DNA of 64,000 nt from Veillonella sp. DNF00869 (GTDB lineage: Bacteria; Bacillota; Negativicutes; Veillonellales; Veillonellaceae): positions 22,675-86,674 of the forward strand of contig NZ_KQ960771.1 of NCBI RefSeq assembly GCF_001553345.1, written 5' to 3'. A model generated the notes under the pieces. The model saw only the letters and a program-made list of their open reading frames with translations. It did no database searches and was not told where the DNA came from. Shown piece after piece: positions 36,651 through 46,129 of this stretch. The stretch's first letter is position 1, and every line of letters starts with the position of its first letter. The position numbers were made by a program, and so were the translations under genes.

Positions 36651-37980
36651 AAACATTCGGCGCCTAGCTATGAAAGCCTTAGTAGATATACATCGAGATA
36701 AGAAGTATGCCAATATTGTATTGCCTCAGTATATGATGCAAGAAAGACTAGAGGATTTAGATCGTAGATTCTTTACAGAATTGGTATATGGTGTGGTGCG
36801 ACGCAAAAACTACTTGGATGCCGTTATCGTTCACTTTACCAAGAAACCGGTTAAAAAATTATCTCCTTTTGTACTAGAAATTCTTAGACTCGGAGTGTAT
36901 CAATTGCTTTATATGGATAAGGTACCCTCTAGTGCTGCGGTGAATGAAAGTGTAAAGCTTGCCAAAAAAGTGGCACCTGGTACAGACCGTTTTGTCAATG
37001 CTGTGCTTCGTAATGTAGATCGACAGCGCGAAGATATTGGAGTAGATGCTTTAGCCACTTCGGAAGCGGAGAGAATTTCCTATATTTATAATCAACCTTT
37101 ATGGCTAGTCCGTTTATGGATAGAGCAACGAGGTCTAGAAGAAACAATTGATCTCTGTGAATGGTTCAATGAAACTCCATTATTGACAGCGCGAGTGAAT
37201 ACTTTACGAATTAGTCGGCATGATTTATTAGAAGAGCTTTCACAGGCAAATTGGGTGGTAGAGCCTAGTCATATGATTCCAGATGCAATTATCATCAAAT
37301 CTCACAAAGGACAATTGCAGGAAGCAAAATGGGTACAAGAGGGATTGATGACATTCATGGACGAAGCCTCTATGGCTGTGGCTTATGCAGTACAACCTAA
37401 ACAACATATGCATATTTTAGATACCTGTGCAGCGCCGGGTGGTAAAACATTACATATGGCAACCCTTATGGATAATACAGGAACTATCGTAGCTACGGAT
37501 ATTCATGAACATAAAGTAGAACTGTTGCAGGCAAATGCAAAACGCATGAAAATATCTAATGTGCAACCACAGCAAGGGGATGCTACAGTTAAAGAAGAAC
37601 AATGGAAAGAGTCTTTTGATGCGGTACTAGTAGATGCACCATGTTCAGGACTAGGAATCTTACAGAAGAAATTAGATATGCGTTGGCGAAAAGAGGAATC
37701 TCAATTACAAGAATTGCCAATATTACAGCAACAAATATTGCAAAATGCTAGTTCCTATGTAAAAGTAGGGGGACATTTGGTATATTCTACGTGTACTATA
37801 AATACATTGGAAAATGAAGGGGTTGTAGAAAACTTTTTACGAGAAAACCCTAATTTTATATTAGAAGATGTGGCTCCCTTGTTGCCGTTTGCAGCAGAAG
37901 GTCCTATGGTTACTTTATTACCGCATGTATATGATATGGATGGATTTTTTATAGCCCGTTTACGTAAGGAGAGAGCATGA
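36622..37980 (+). CDS. rsmB: 16S rRNA (cytosine967-C5)-methyltransferase
   Basis: A 452-residue enzyme with an N-terminal NusB-like RNA-binding domain (about 1-150) and a C-terminal SAM domain. Key motifs: the SAM site LDTCAAPGGKTLHMA, the catalytic DAPCSGLG with Cys, and YSTCTINTLENE carrying the second, nucleophilic Cys. The ATG at 36622 lies 29 bases inside the DUF116 gene after AAAGG; a shorter start near 36670 would cut the NusB domain. Confidence 0.95.
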   Translation: METKQKKEHKNIRRLAMKALVDIHRDKKYANIVLPQYMMQERLEDLDRRFFTELVYGVVRRKNYLDAVIVHFTKKPVKKLSPFVLEILRLGVYQLLYMDKVPSSAAVNESVKLAKKVAPGTDRFVNAVLRNVDRQREDIGVDALATSEAERISYIYNQPLWLVRLWIEQRGLEETIDLCEWFNETPLLTARVNTLRISRHDLLEELSQANWVVEPSHMIPDAIIIKSHKGQLQEAKWVQEGLMTFMDEASMAVAYAVQPKQHMHILDTCAAPGGKTLHMATLMDNTGTIVATDIHEHKVELLQANAKRMKISNVQPQQGDATVKEEQWKESFDAVLVDAPCSGLGILQKKLDMRWRKEESQLQELPILQQQILQNASSYVKVGGHLVYSTCTINTLENEGVVENFLRENPNFILEDVAPLLPFAAEGPMVTLLPHVYDMDGFFIARLRKERA

Positions 37981-39026
37981 TAGAATTACTTGGCCTTTCA
38001 TTGCCAGCATTAAGTAAAGTTGTGACAGATGGAGGGTTTCCAAAGTTTAGAGCGAAACAGATTATGGATTATATTTATCAACGTCACGTATTCTCTATGG
38101 AAGATATGTTACAGCTTCCACAGACAATGCGGGAATGGCTTGCTACACACTGTACAATTACACTTCCTACGGTGGTGCGAGAATCTACTAGTTCTGATGG
38201 AAATACAAAGAAATTATTGCTCAGATTTTCTGATGGGCATCAAGTAGAAACGGTACTGATGAAGCAGCACTATGGGAATTCTGTGTGTTTGTCATCTCAA
38301 GTGGGATGTGCTATGGGATGTATTTTTTGTGCATCCACTACAGAAGGCCTATTCCGTAATCTGACGGTAGCTGAAATTGTTGGGCAGTTATTATTGTTTG
38401 AAAGTATCATCAAAGAAGAAGTAAACTCCATTGTTGTCATGGGATCTGGAGAACCATTACAAAACTTCGATTATACTATGGAAGCATTGCAATTTATTCA
38501 TGAAAAAGAAAGCTTTAATATTGGTTATCGTCGAATGACTGTGTCTACCTGTGGTTTAGTACCCAATATTTATCGTTTTGCAGAACTGGAACTACCTATC
38601 ACATTAGCATTATCATTGCATGCTACTACAGATGAAAAACGAAAAGAAATTATGCCTATAGGGGCGACGTATGCTTTACAAGATGTGCTAGACGCTGTGG
38701 CAGAATATTATCGACGGACAGAACGCCGTGTAACCTTTGAATATATTTTAATTAAAGATGTGAATACATCTGAAAAAGAAGCTCATGAACTAGGTAGTAT
38801 TGCAAAACAATTTCCTCATTGTAATGTCAACTTAATTCCTGTCAATGGAAATGAACATATTAATTTATATAAACCGTCTATGAAAGCAATGCAAGAGTTT
38901 AAGTCTATTGTAGAATCCTATGGTGTGTCTGTAACGATTCGTAAGGAAATGGGAGATGAAATCCAAGCAGCTTGTGGACAATTAAAAATACAACATCAAC
39001 AATCTTTGAAAGAAGGAAGGGTATGA
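37977..39026 (+). CDS. rlmN: Dual-specificity rRNA/tRNA adenine-C2 methyltransferase
   Basis: A 349-residue radical-SAM enzyme methylating 23S A2503 and tRNA A37. The CX3CX2C cluster motif is GCAMGCIFCAST. The GSGEPLQNFDYTMEAL and GYRRMTVSTCG blocks and a C-terminal AACGQL (second catalytic Cys) are typical. Overlaps rsmB and stp by four bases each. Loss of this enzyme generally affects ribosome drug sensitivity in other bacteria. Confidence 0.97.
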   Translation: MIELLGLSLPALSKVVTDGGFPKFRAKQIMDYIYQRHVFSMEDMLQLPQTMREWLATHCTITLPTVVRESTSSDGNTKKLLLRFSDGHQVETVLMKQHYGNSVCLSSQVGCAMGCIFCASTTEGLFRNLTVAEIVGQLLLFESIIKEEVNSIVVMGSGEPLQNFDYTMEALQFIHEKESFNIGYRRMTVSTCGLVPNIYRFAELELPITLALSLHATTDEKRKEIMPIGATYALQDVLDAVAEYYRRTERRVTFEYILIKDVNTSEKEAHELGSIAKQFPHCNVNLIPVNGNEHINLYKPSMKAMQEFKSIVESYGVSVTIRKEMGDEIQAACGQLKIQHQQSLKEGRV

Positions 39027-39721
39027 TTAGTTTAGGAATTAGTAAAACTGGGCTAGTTCGCCAGCGAAACGAAGATCGCTTTTATGCACAAGGACCGCTG
39101 TTAATTGTAGCAGATGGTATGGGTGGATATACTGGTGGAGAATATGCCAGTACTATGGTGGTAGATGCTATTGTAAATGTAGTAGAAAAGTCTAAAGAAG
39201 TATCTGCTCATGTATTGCGAAATGCCATACTAGAGGCGAATCATATGGTGTATAGAAAAAGCCAATCCTATAAGGAATTAGAAGGTATGGGAACTACTGC
39301 TGTTGTGGCTTATGTGCAAAATAATATTTTATATTGGGCTCACGTAGGAGATAGCCGTTTATATATATATGGCGAAAAAGGTTTACAACGCATGACAAAA
39401 GATCATTCTATGGTACAACAGTTAGTAGAAGCTGGAACGATTACAGAAGAAGAAGTTCTTCATCATCCTAATCGGAATATGTTAACTCGTGCGATTGGCG
39501 TCTATGAATCGGTAGAAGTCGATACAGGGATGATAGAATTATTTCAAAATGACCGAATCTTACTTTGTAGTGATGGTTTATCTGGTTATATTGAAGAATC
39601 CAAGATTGAACAAGTTCTTTCTGAAGAACAAAATGAAAATAGAGCGTTAGAAGATTTAGTGCACCTTGTGTATGATGCGGGAGCACGAGATAATGTGACA
39701 ATCGTACTAGGACGTATATAA
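39023..39721 (+). CDS. stp: PP2C-type serine/threonine phosphatase
   Basis: A 232-residue metal-dependent phosphatase that reverses PrkC phosphorylation. Motifs: RQRNEDRF, VADGMGGYTGGE (metal Asp), GTTAVVA, VGDSRLY, and LCSDGLSG with late DNVT. ATG at 39023 overlaps the rlmN stop; the longer frame from 38972 lies in rlmN. It is directly followed by the kinase, the standard phosphatase-kinase pair. Confidence 0.96.
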   Translation: MISLGISKTGLVRQRNEDRFYAQGPLLIVADGMGGYTGGEYASTMVVDAIVNVVEKSKEVSAHVLRNAILEANHMVYRKSQSYKELEGMGTTAVVAYVQNNILYWAHVGDSRLYIYGEKGLQRMTKDHSMVQQLVEAGTITEEEVLHHPNRNMLTRAIGVYESVEVDTGMIELFQNDRILLCSDGLSGYIEESKIEQVLSEEQNENRALEDLVHLVYDAGARDNVTIVLGRI

Positions 39722-39732
39722 AGAGGTGACTT

Positions 39733-41637
39733 ATGGATAGACTTACATTAGTAGGATTGGTCTTTGACCATCGCTATGAAGTACAGCAAAAAATAGGTGT
39801 TGGCGGCATGGCCGACGTATATCTTGGAAAAGATACATTGTTAGGAAGACCTGTGGCCATTAAAATTTTGCATCAAAATTTTGGTAGTGATCAAGATTTT
39901 GTGGCTCGGTTTAAGCGAGAAGCGCAAGCTGCTGGTAAATTAAATCATCCCAATGTTGTTAGTATGTATGATGTAGGCTTTGATCAAGGCTTTCATTATA
40001 TTATTATGGAATATGTATCTGGATGTACATTGAAAGAGTATATTCAACATCATGGTAATCAAGTATCTGTGCAAGAGGCTGTAAAAATAGTAGTAGCTAT
40101 TGCAGAGGGCTTGGAGCATGCACACATGATGGGCATAGTACATTGTGATATAAAACCGCATAATATTTTAATTACAGATTCTGGCCGTATCAAAGTAACT
40201 GACTTTGGCATTGCTCGTGCAATTAATACAGCAGCTACGATGATGTATACAAATTCAGTAATGGGATCAGCTCATTATATTTCTCCAGAACAAGCTAGTG
40301 GAAAAAGTATTAATGTGAGTACAGATATTTATTCATTAGGGGTTGTGCTTTATGAATTATTAACGGGAGAAGTTCCTTTTAGAGGAGAGACACCAGTTAG
40401 TGTAGCCTTACAACATGTACGTGATCGAGTATTGGCACCACGTATTAAGAATCCACAGATTCCAGCACAGTTAGAGCAAGTTGTTTTGACAGCATTAGAA
40501 AAAGAACCTGGTAAGAGATTTGGTTCTATTTCTGAGATGATTCAAGCTTTACGGATGTCTTTAGGTTATCGTGGTAGTACTTCGACACGACCATTACAGC
40601 ATGACTTTGCTACACAAGTATTACCTCCTATGGAGACAGACACTATGGAAGATGAGGCTGATTCACAAGAAGGAATATTGGCAAAACTTGGAAACTTACC
40701 ACAAAAATATGTCATTGGTGGTGCTGTTTTTGCCTTTTTGCTTGCCTTTTTATGGGCCTTCTTGAGTTTTGGTAACTTTTGGAGTAATTCCACAGTAGAT
40801 GTGCCAAACGTGGTGGGCAAACAATTAAGTGTGGCTACACGATTGTTGGAAGAACGACATCTTCGAGTCTCTAGTTCAGAGGTAACTAACTCTGATGTAC
40901 CTGCAGGGCAGGTTATTTCACAGAGTCCTGAGCCAGGTGAAACAGTAAAAGAACAACGGATGGTTCATTTGGTGGTTAGTAAAGGTGCTGGTGATATAAC
41001 AATACCAGATCTACAAGGGATGAGTTTTGATCAGGCAAGAGAAAAGTTGAAAGCCTTAGGCCTATCAATTGGTAAGATATCCTATGTAAGTGACACTAGT
41101 AAAGATGATGGAGTTATTATTAGTCAAGGCTTACAGCCAGGCGGTAAAGCCTCTAAAAATGCAACCGTAGATATTACGATTAATGAAACAAAATCTACCA
41201 TGGTAGAGATACCTAATGTAGTGGGTATGACAATAAAAGAAGCTAAAGAAGCATTGGGAAATTTAGGATTAAGCATTAGTAAAATAGCAGGCTCTAATGA
41301 GGATTCTGCAATTGTAACTGAAGTGAGCCCAGCACCAGGATCTTCCGTAAAACGTGATGAAAGTATTTCTTTAGTAGGCCAAGCAAAAGATACCAAAAAA
41401 GATACTACTAATAGCAAACAAAATGGTACTACAAAAGGTGTAGTAGATATAACAGTGCCAAATGGACGTGCCTCTCAGCATATCAAACTAGTAGTTATTG
41501 ATGACGATGGAGGACGTGTTGTCTATGATGGTACTAATGCGCCTGGAGATCGTATTGTGAAAAGCGTATCAGGATCTGGAAATGTACGAGTACAGGTGTA
41601 CTTAAATAATGCATTAGTGCAAGAGCAATCCTTATAG
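39733..41637 (+). CDS. prkC: PASTA-domain serine/threonine protein kinase
   Basis: A 634-residue transmembrane kinase that senses cell-wall fragments. The kinase domain (about 1-270) has GVGGMADVYLGKD, the AIKIL Lys, HCDIKPHNIL and DFGIA. The usual HRD arginine is a Cys, so this is a non-RD form. A transmembrane helix at about 332-350 is followed by three PASTA repeats (about 355-560) with PNVVGKQL, PDLQGMSF and PNVVGMTI starts. A serine/threonine-rich linker and a beta-rich C-terminal domain of about 65 residues follow that do not look like PASTA. Confidence 0.95.
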   Translation: MDRLTLVGLVFDHRYEVQQKIGVGGMADVYLGKDTLLGRPVAIKILHQNFGSDQDFVARFKREAQAAGKLNHPNVVSMYDVGFDQGFHYIIMEYVSGCTLKEYIQHHGNQVSVQEAVKIVVAIAEGLEHAHMMGIVHCDIKPHNILITDSGRIKVTDFGIARAINTAATMMYTNSVMGSAHYISPEQASGKSINVSTDIYSLGVVLYELLTGEVPFRGETPVSVALQHVRDRVLAPRIKNPQIPAQLEQVVLTALEKEPGKRFGSISEMIQALRMSLGYRGSTSTRPLQHDFATQVLPPMETDTMEDEADSQEGILAKLGNLPQKYVIGGAVFAFLLAFLWAFLSFGNFWSNSTVDVPNVVGKQLSVATRLLEERHLRVSSSEVTNSDVPAGQVISQSPEPGETVKEQRMVHLVVSKGAGDITIPDLQGMSFDQAREKLKALGLSIGKISYVSDTSKDDGVIISQGLQPGGKASKNATVDITINETKSTMVEIPNVVGMTIKEAKEALGNLGLSISKIAGSNEDSAIVTEVSPAPGSSVKRDESISLVGQAKDTKKDTTNSKQNGTTKGVVDITVPNGRASQHIKLVVIDDDGGRVVYDGTNAPGDRIVKSVSGSGNVRVQVYLNNALVQEQSL

Positions 41638-41645
41638 GAGAAACT

Positions 41646-42506
41646 ATGAAACAAGGTGTTGTAATTAAGAATATGAATGGCTACTTTTATGTGCAAACTC
41701 CAAGTGGAGATGTACATGAATGTAAGGTTCGAGGGCGATTAAAGAAAGAACGATATTCCCTCTTAGTGGGAGATACGGTCAATATTACAGAAGATGGATG
41801 GATTGATTCTATCGAAGAGAGAAGAAACTCATTACGTAGGCCAGCTATTGCCAATATTGACCAAGTCATTGTAGTAGTAGCCGCACGAGAGCCAGATATT
41901 CATCCTTTATTATTGGATCGTTTATTAGTGATGATTCATCATAGTCATATACCTCCTATCCTAGTGATTAATAAATATGATTTGCATACAGAAGACACGG
42001 TAAAACTGAAATCCATCTATGAAAAGATCGGTTACACTGTACTGTGTACATCAACGTATACTGGTGAAGGGATTGATGAGTTACGCCATGTATTACATGG
42101 TAAAATCAGCGCCTTCGCCGGCCCTTCGGGGGTAGGTAAAAGTAGTTTGCTCAATGCAGTAGATCCGAATTTTGCCTTTCAAACAGGAGCTGTTAGCGAT
42201 AAGATTAAACGTGGTCGCCATACGACGCGCCATGCCTCTTTATACAGCTTAGATGAAAGTTCCTTTATCATGGATACACCAGGATTTTCAGCTCTAGAGC
42301 ATACAGGAATGACTATAGAAGAGTTAGTGCATACATTCCCCGAGTTTGGTGACCATGATAGGGGATGCAAGTTTAGTCCTTGTTCCCATAGTCATGAACC
42401 TATTTGTTCTGTGAAAGATGCCTTAGCTAATGGGCAGATTAGTGAGCAACGATACCAATCCTATTTGACGATTAAATCAGAACTTGAAGATCAAAGGAGA
42501 CGATAA
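41646..42506 (+). CDS. rsgA: Ribosome small-subunit-dependent GTPase A
   Basis: A 286-residue circularly permuted GTPase that checks 30S maturation. An N-terminal OB-fold is followed by NKYD (G4), then the P-loop GPSGVGKSSLLN, DTPGF (G3) and a C-terminal zinc site with CKFSPCSHSHEPIC. It follows prkC by eight bases, the usual stp-prkC-rsgA-rpe order of firmicutes. Confidence 0.97.
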   Translation: MKQGVVIKNMNGYFYVQTPSGDVHECKVRGRLKKERYSLLVGDTVNITEDGWIDSIEERRNSLRRPAIANIDQVIVVVAAREPDIHPLLLDRLLVMIHHSHIPPILVINKYDLHTEDTVKLKSIYEKIGYTVLCTSTYTGEGIDELRHVLHGKISAFAGPSGVGKSSLLNAVDPNFAFQTGAVSDKIKRGRHTTRHASLYSLDESSFIMDTPGFSALEHTGMTIEELVHTFPEFGDHDRGCKFSPCSHSHEPICSVKDALANGQISEQRYQSYLTIKSELEDQRRR

Positions 42507-42507
42507 A

Positions 42508-43155
42508 ATGATTCAAATTGCCCCATCTATGTTATCGGCAGATTTTTCTAATTTGCGAGAAGATATTCGTACTATCGAAGAAGGTGGTGCTGACTTATTA
42601 CATATTGATGTGATGGATGGACATTTTGTGCCAAACCTAACATTTGGTGCTCCTGTGGTAAAAGCATTGCGTCCACATACGAAATTGCCTTTTGATGTAC
42701 ATTTAATGGTAGAAAATCCAGGTGATTATGTAGAAGAGTATGCCAAGATAGGTGTGGAGTATTTCACCTTTCATTGGGAAGCTGTGCCACATGCGCATCG
42801 TTTGATTCAAGCTATCAAAGCAACTGGTATGAAAGCAGGCGTTTCTTTAAATCCATCTACGCCAGTTTCCTTACTGGAAGATATTGCAGAAGATTTAGAT
42901 TTAATTTTAATTATGAGTGTAAATCCAGGATTTGGCGGCCAATCGTTTATTCATAATGCAGTAAAAAAAGTAAAGCAAGCTCGAGAACTATTGGACTCGG
43001 TAGGCAATACAAAAGCTGTTGTAGAAGTAGATGGTGGTATTAACTTGGAAACAGCTCCATTAGTGCGTGAAGCAGGGGCTACTCTATTAGTAGCTGGTTC
43101 TGCTGTATTCGGAGCAGAAGATAGAGCGATGATGATTGCCAGATTACGAGGCTAA
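42508..43155 (+). CDS. rpe: Ribulose-phosphate 3-epimerase
   Basis: A 215-residue TIM-barrel enzyme of the pentose phosphate pathway. Motifs: APSMLSADFSNL, HIDVMDGHFVPNLTFG, FDVHLMVENP, MSVNPGFGGQSF and EVDGGI (catalytic Asp). ATG at 42508 follows AAAGGAGACG, overlapping the end of rsgA. Length is normal. Confidence 0.97.
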   Translation: MIQIAPSMLSADFSNLREDIRTIEEGGADLLHIDVMDGHFVPNLTFGAPVVKALRPHTKLPFDVHLMVENPGDYVEEYAKIGVEYFTFHWEAVPHAHRLIQAIKATGMKAGVSLNPSTPVSLLEDIAEDLDLILIMSVNPGFGGQSFIHNAVKKVKQARELLDSVGNTKAVVEVDGGINLETAPLVREAGATLLVAGSAVFGAEDRAMMIARLRG

Positions 43156-43156
43156 G

Positions 43157-43522
43157 ATGATTCGAGTAGGTACAGATATCATAGAAATTCATCGTATGGA
43201 ACAAGCGATTGAACGGGATACTTTTTTACAACGAATATTTACAGAATACGAACGAAACTATGCGTGGGGACGTAACAAACAAGCAGCAGCATCCTTTGCG
43301 GGCATCTTTGCGGCGAAAGAAGCTTGTGTAAAAGCCTTGGGGACAGGATTTCGCCACGGTTCTTGGCAGGATATTGAGATTACTCACGATGCATGGGGGG
43401 CACCTGTCCTTACTTGTACAGGCTATTTTGGACAACAAATGAAAGCCTTAGGATACGAAACGTTGCAAGTTTCTATTAGCCATTGTCATGAATATGCTAC
43501 GAGTACTGTCATTGTATATTAG
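43157..43522 (+). CDS. acpS: Holo-[acyl-carrier-protein] synthase
   Basis: A 121-residue transferase that loads phosphopantetheine from CoA onto ACP. Motifs: VGTDIIEIHRMEQAI at the N-terminus with the metal Asp, and FAAKEACVKALGTGF. ATG at 43157 is one base after the rpe stop. It consumes the CoA made by coaBC and coaD elsewhere in the window. Its neighbour is nnr, a common pairing. Confidence 0.96.
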   Translation: MIRVGTDIIEIHRMEQAIERDTFLQRIFTEYERNYAWGRNKQAAASFAGIFAAKEACVKALGTGFRHGSWQDIEITHDAWGAPVLTCTGYFGQQMKALGYETLQVSISHCHEYATSTVIVY

Positions 43523-43533
43523 AGGATAGACCG

Positions 43534-45126
43534 ATGCGACTATTAACACCAAAGCAAGTTAACATAGTAGATCAATATATTGAAAGTTTAGGACTTCCAG
43601 TATCTCATTTAATGGAACAAGCGGGACGATCTGTTTTTGAGGTAGTACATAGATACATACAAGAAATAAAGGGGCCAAAGGGAGTTATGTTTCTTTGTGG
43701 CATTGGCAACAACGGTGGTGATGCCTTAGTGGCAGCACGCTTGCTAACAGAAGTTCCTGAAGTGACTCCCTATGTTATTGTATGTGGGAATCCAAAAGAA
43801 GGGTCTCCTTTGTTTCAACAACAATGGAAGGTGGTACATACTCTAGAAGATACGATTACGATTGTGCCTGATGAGATGATGCAGTCTAATGGAAATCTAA
43901 TACCCTCACATATATTACAGGATGTAAGTATTGTGGTAGATGGCGTGTTTGGCACAGGATTTCATGGTGAACTACCCAAACGAATACGATCTATTTTTGA
44001 ACAATGTAAAGAATGGCGTTCTTATAGTGATACTAGAACATGTATTGCCATCGATATTCCTAGTGGGGTTAATGGTCTGACAGGTAGTGCAGATATATCT
44101 TCATTTAAAGCAGATGAAACGATTACATTATTAGCCCCTAAAGTAGGAATACTTTTCTATCCGGGAAGACAATGTGTAGGACATATGAGTATAGGCAGTA
44201 TCGGATATCCTTTTCCGCATCATGCATTGCGGAAGTCTGATCATAATTGGCCCGAAATCTATTGGAACAATGCAGATTCCTTGTATGTAGAGCCTCGTTC
44301 ACCTATTGCTCATAAAGGGACCAATGGTCATGTCTATATTGTGGGTGGTTCGCCGGGGATTTATGGGGCACCCATATTAAGTGCTGAAGGAGCTTTACGC
44401 AGTGGAGCTGGAAAAGTCACTATTCTGTCTGGTATAAATGAGTTAGATGCGTTGCGTTCCTTGAGTCGTCCTGAAATGATGATTCGTGATAGTAGCGATA
44501 TAGAACAACTAGATGGGAATAGCACAGTAGTCATTGGCCCTGGTGGTGGCAGAAGCAATAGTGAGAAGAAACATTTACTTCAATGGATACAATCTGTTAC
44601 AGGTAGCCATATGGTACTTGATGCAGATGGGCTTATAGCTATTGCTAGTGATCTATTGCTATTGAAGTATCGCGCCTATGAATTAGGAAAAGATGATTAT
44701 ATTATTGTACTGACACCGCATTTAGGTGAATTTTCTGTTCTTACAGGAAAAAGTATAGAAGAGCTTAACAAAGATCCTATTGGATATGCTAGCGAATTTG
44801 CGAAAGAATACGGTGTATATGTTGTCCTAAAAGGACAACCAACGATTCTTGCCACTCCATTTGGTAAAATATATCTAACAACGACAGGTAATCCCTATAT
44901 GGGAACTGGTGGCATGGGTGATGTATTAGCTGGTGTGATTGGTTCTCTGTTGAATCAAGAGCAGGATCCAATGAATGCTATTAATGTTGCTGTGTATGCC
45001 CATAGTCGAGCCGGAGATATAGCACTCGATGATTGTGGTCCAGGATTTACTCCTACAGAAGTGGCACAGCGAATTGGTCGAGTATTACCCTCTATGGATG
45101 GATATGTGCGAATGATACCTCTGTGA
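43534..45126 (+). CDS. nnr: Bifunctional NAD(P)H-hydrate epimerase and ADP-dependent dehydratase
   Basis: A 530-residue fusion that repairs hydrated NAD(P)H. The N-terminal YjeF_N epimerase part (about 1-230) has LMEQAGRSVFEVV, CGIGNNGGDALVAARLL and AIDIPSGVNGLTG. The C-terminal ribokinase-fold dehydratase part (about 245-520) has HVYIVGGSPGIYGAPILSAE, LTPHLGEF and GTGGMGDVLAGVIGSLL, where the Asp is catalytic. It closes the long priA-nnr run. ATG follows GAGGATA. Confidence 0.96.
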   Translation: MRLLTPKQVNIVDQYIESLGLPVSHLMEQAGRSVFEVVHRYIQEIKGPKGVMFLCGIGNNGGDALVAARLLTEVPEVTPYVIVCGNPKEGSPLFQQQWKVVHTLEDTITIVPDEMMQSNGNLIPSHILQDVSIVVDGVFGTGFHGELPKRIRSIFEQCKEWRSYSDTRTCIAIDIPSGVNGLTGSADISSFKADETITLLAPKVGILFYPGRQCVGHMSIGSIGYPFPHHALRKSDHNWPEIYWNNADSLYVEPRSPIAHKGTNGHVYIVGGSPGIYGAPILSAEGALRSGAGKVTILSGINELDALRSLSRPEMMIRDSSDIEQLDGNSTVVIGPGGGRSNSEKKHLLQWIQSVTGSHMVLDADGLIAIASDLLLLKYRAYELGKDDYIIVLTPHLGEFSVLTGKSIEELNKDPIGYASEFAKEYGVYVVLKGQPTILATPFGKIYLTTTGNPYMGTGGMGDVLAGVIGSLLNQEQDPMNAINVAVYAHSRAGDIALDDCGPGFTPTEVAQRIGRVLPSMDGYVRMIPL

Positions 45127-45156
45127 TAATACGTAGAAATTAGAAAGTACTTCAAA

Positions 45157-46086
45157 ATGAAAAAATCAATATATAAATATCTACTCTTGTTAGGTGTGTT
45201 GGTAGTATCACTACTTAGTCTATTGGGCTGTGGAAAAGAACTTTCACAGGCGAATGCAAATGTTGCAAAGACAGAGGTCAGTCAATCTACGCAAGCACCA
45301 ACTGGTACTATGAAGGTCCATGTACTGGATATCGGACAAGGAGATGCAATTTTACTCCAAATTGGAGATAGATTTTCTATGATTGATACAGGAGATATTG
45401 AACATAGACCGCAAATTGTTGCATTGTTGAAAAAATATGGAGTAAAAGAACTGGAAAATGTGATATTGACACATCCTCATGCCGATCATATTGGTGGTTT
45501 CTATGCCATCGCTAAAGCAATCCCTATTAAACATGTCTACGATAATGGCATCGACATCGATAGTGGTACCTATAGAACCTATTTGAAAACGATAGAGACA
45601 AAACAGATTCATCGTGAAACACTTCATAAAGGTGATTGGTTAGATTTAGGTAATGGAGCATATTTTGAGGTCTATGCCCCTTGGAGTGGAGACGTGATGA
45701 CCGATAAAAAAGGTGAAGTTCATCAAAATAATAACTCCATTGTTGGTAAATTGACATTTGGTAAGTTTTCTATGCTTATGACTGGTGATGCGGAAAAAGA
45801 AGAAGAAGCACGCCTTATTAAAGAGCAAAATACAAAAATGTCTAGTAAAGTCTTAAAAGTTGGACACCATGGTAGTAATGGTTCTAGTCAAAAAGATTTT
45901 ATTCGGTCTGTTCGACCAGAAGCAGCTGTTATTTCTGCAGGTTTACATAATTCGTATGGACATCCTGGTGAGAAAGCTATGGCACGCTTATTGGAAGAAC
46001 ATGTAGATATTTATCGTACAGATACGATGGGGACTGTTACCATTCGCACAAATGGTACAGACTATGATATTCAACGAGAACGATAA
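45157..46086 (+). CDS. ComEC/Rec2-like metallo-beta-lactamase-fold lipoprotein
   Basis: A 309-residue predicted lipoprotein: a lysine-rich start, a hydrophobic core and a lipobox (LLGC, Cys about residue 24), then a linker. The MBL domain begins HVLDIGQGDAILLQ and carries THPHADHIGG (metal ligands), MTGDAEKEEE and KVGHHGSNGSS. This is the domain found at the C-terminus of the competence channel ComEC, here alone and probably on the cell surface side. Such proteins may process DNA or other phosphoesters outside the cytoplasm; the substrate is unknown. Confidence 0.87.
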   Translation: MKKSIYKYLLLLGVLVVSLLSLLGCGKELSQANANVAKTEVSQSTQAPTGTMKVHVLDIGQGDAILLQIGDRFSMIDTGDIEHRPQIVALLKKYGVKELENVILTHPHADHIGGFYAIAKAIPIKHVYDNGIDIDSGTYRTYLKTIETKQIHRETLHKGDWLDLGNGAYFEVYAPWSGDVMTDKKGEVHQNNNSIVGKLTFGKFSMLMTGDAEKEEEARLIKEQNTKMSSKVLKVGHHGSNGSSQKDFIRSVRPEAAVISAGLHNSYGHPGEKAMARLLEEHVDIYRTDTMGTVTIRTNGTDYDIQRER

Positions 46087-46129
46087 TAGAGTGTACTATA
46101 TAAGGATCTAAATTAGGGGAGGTATAGAA

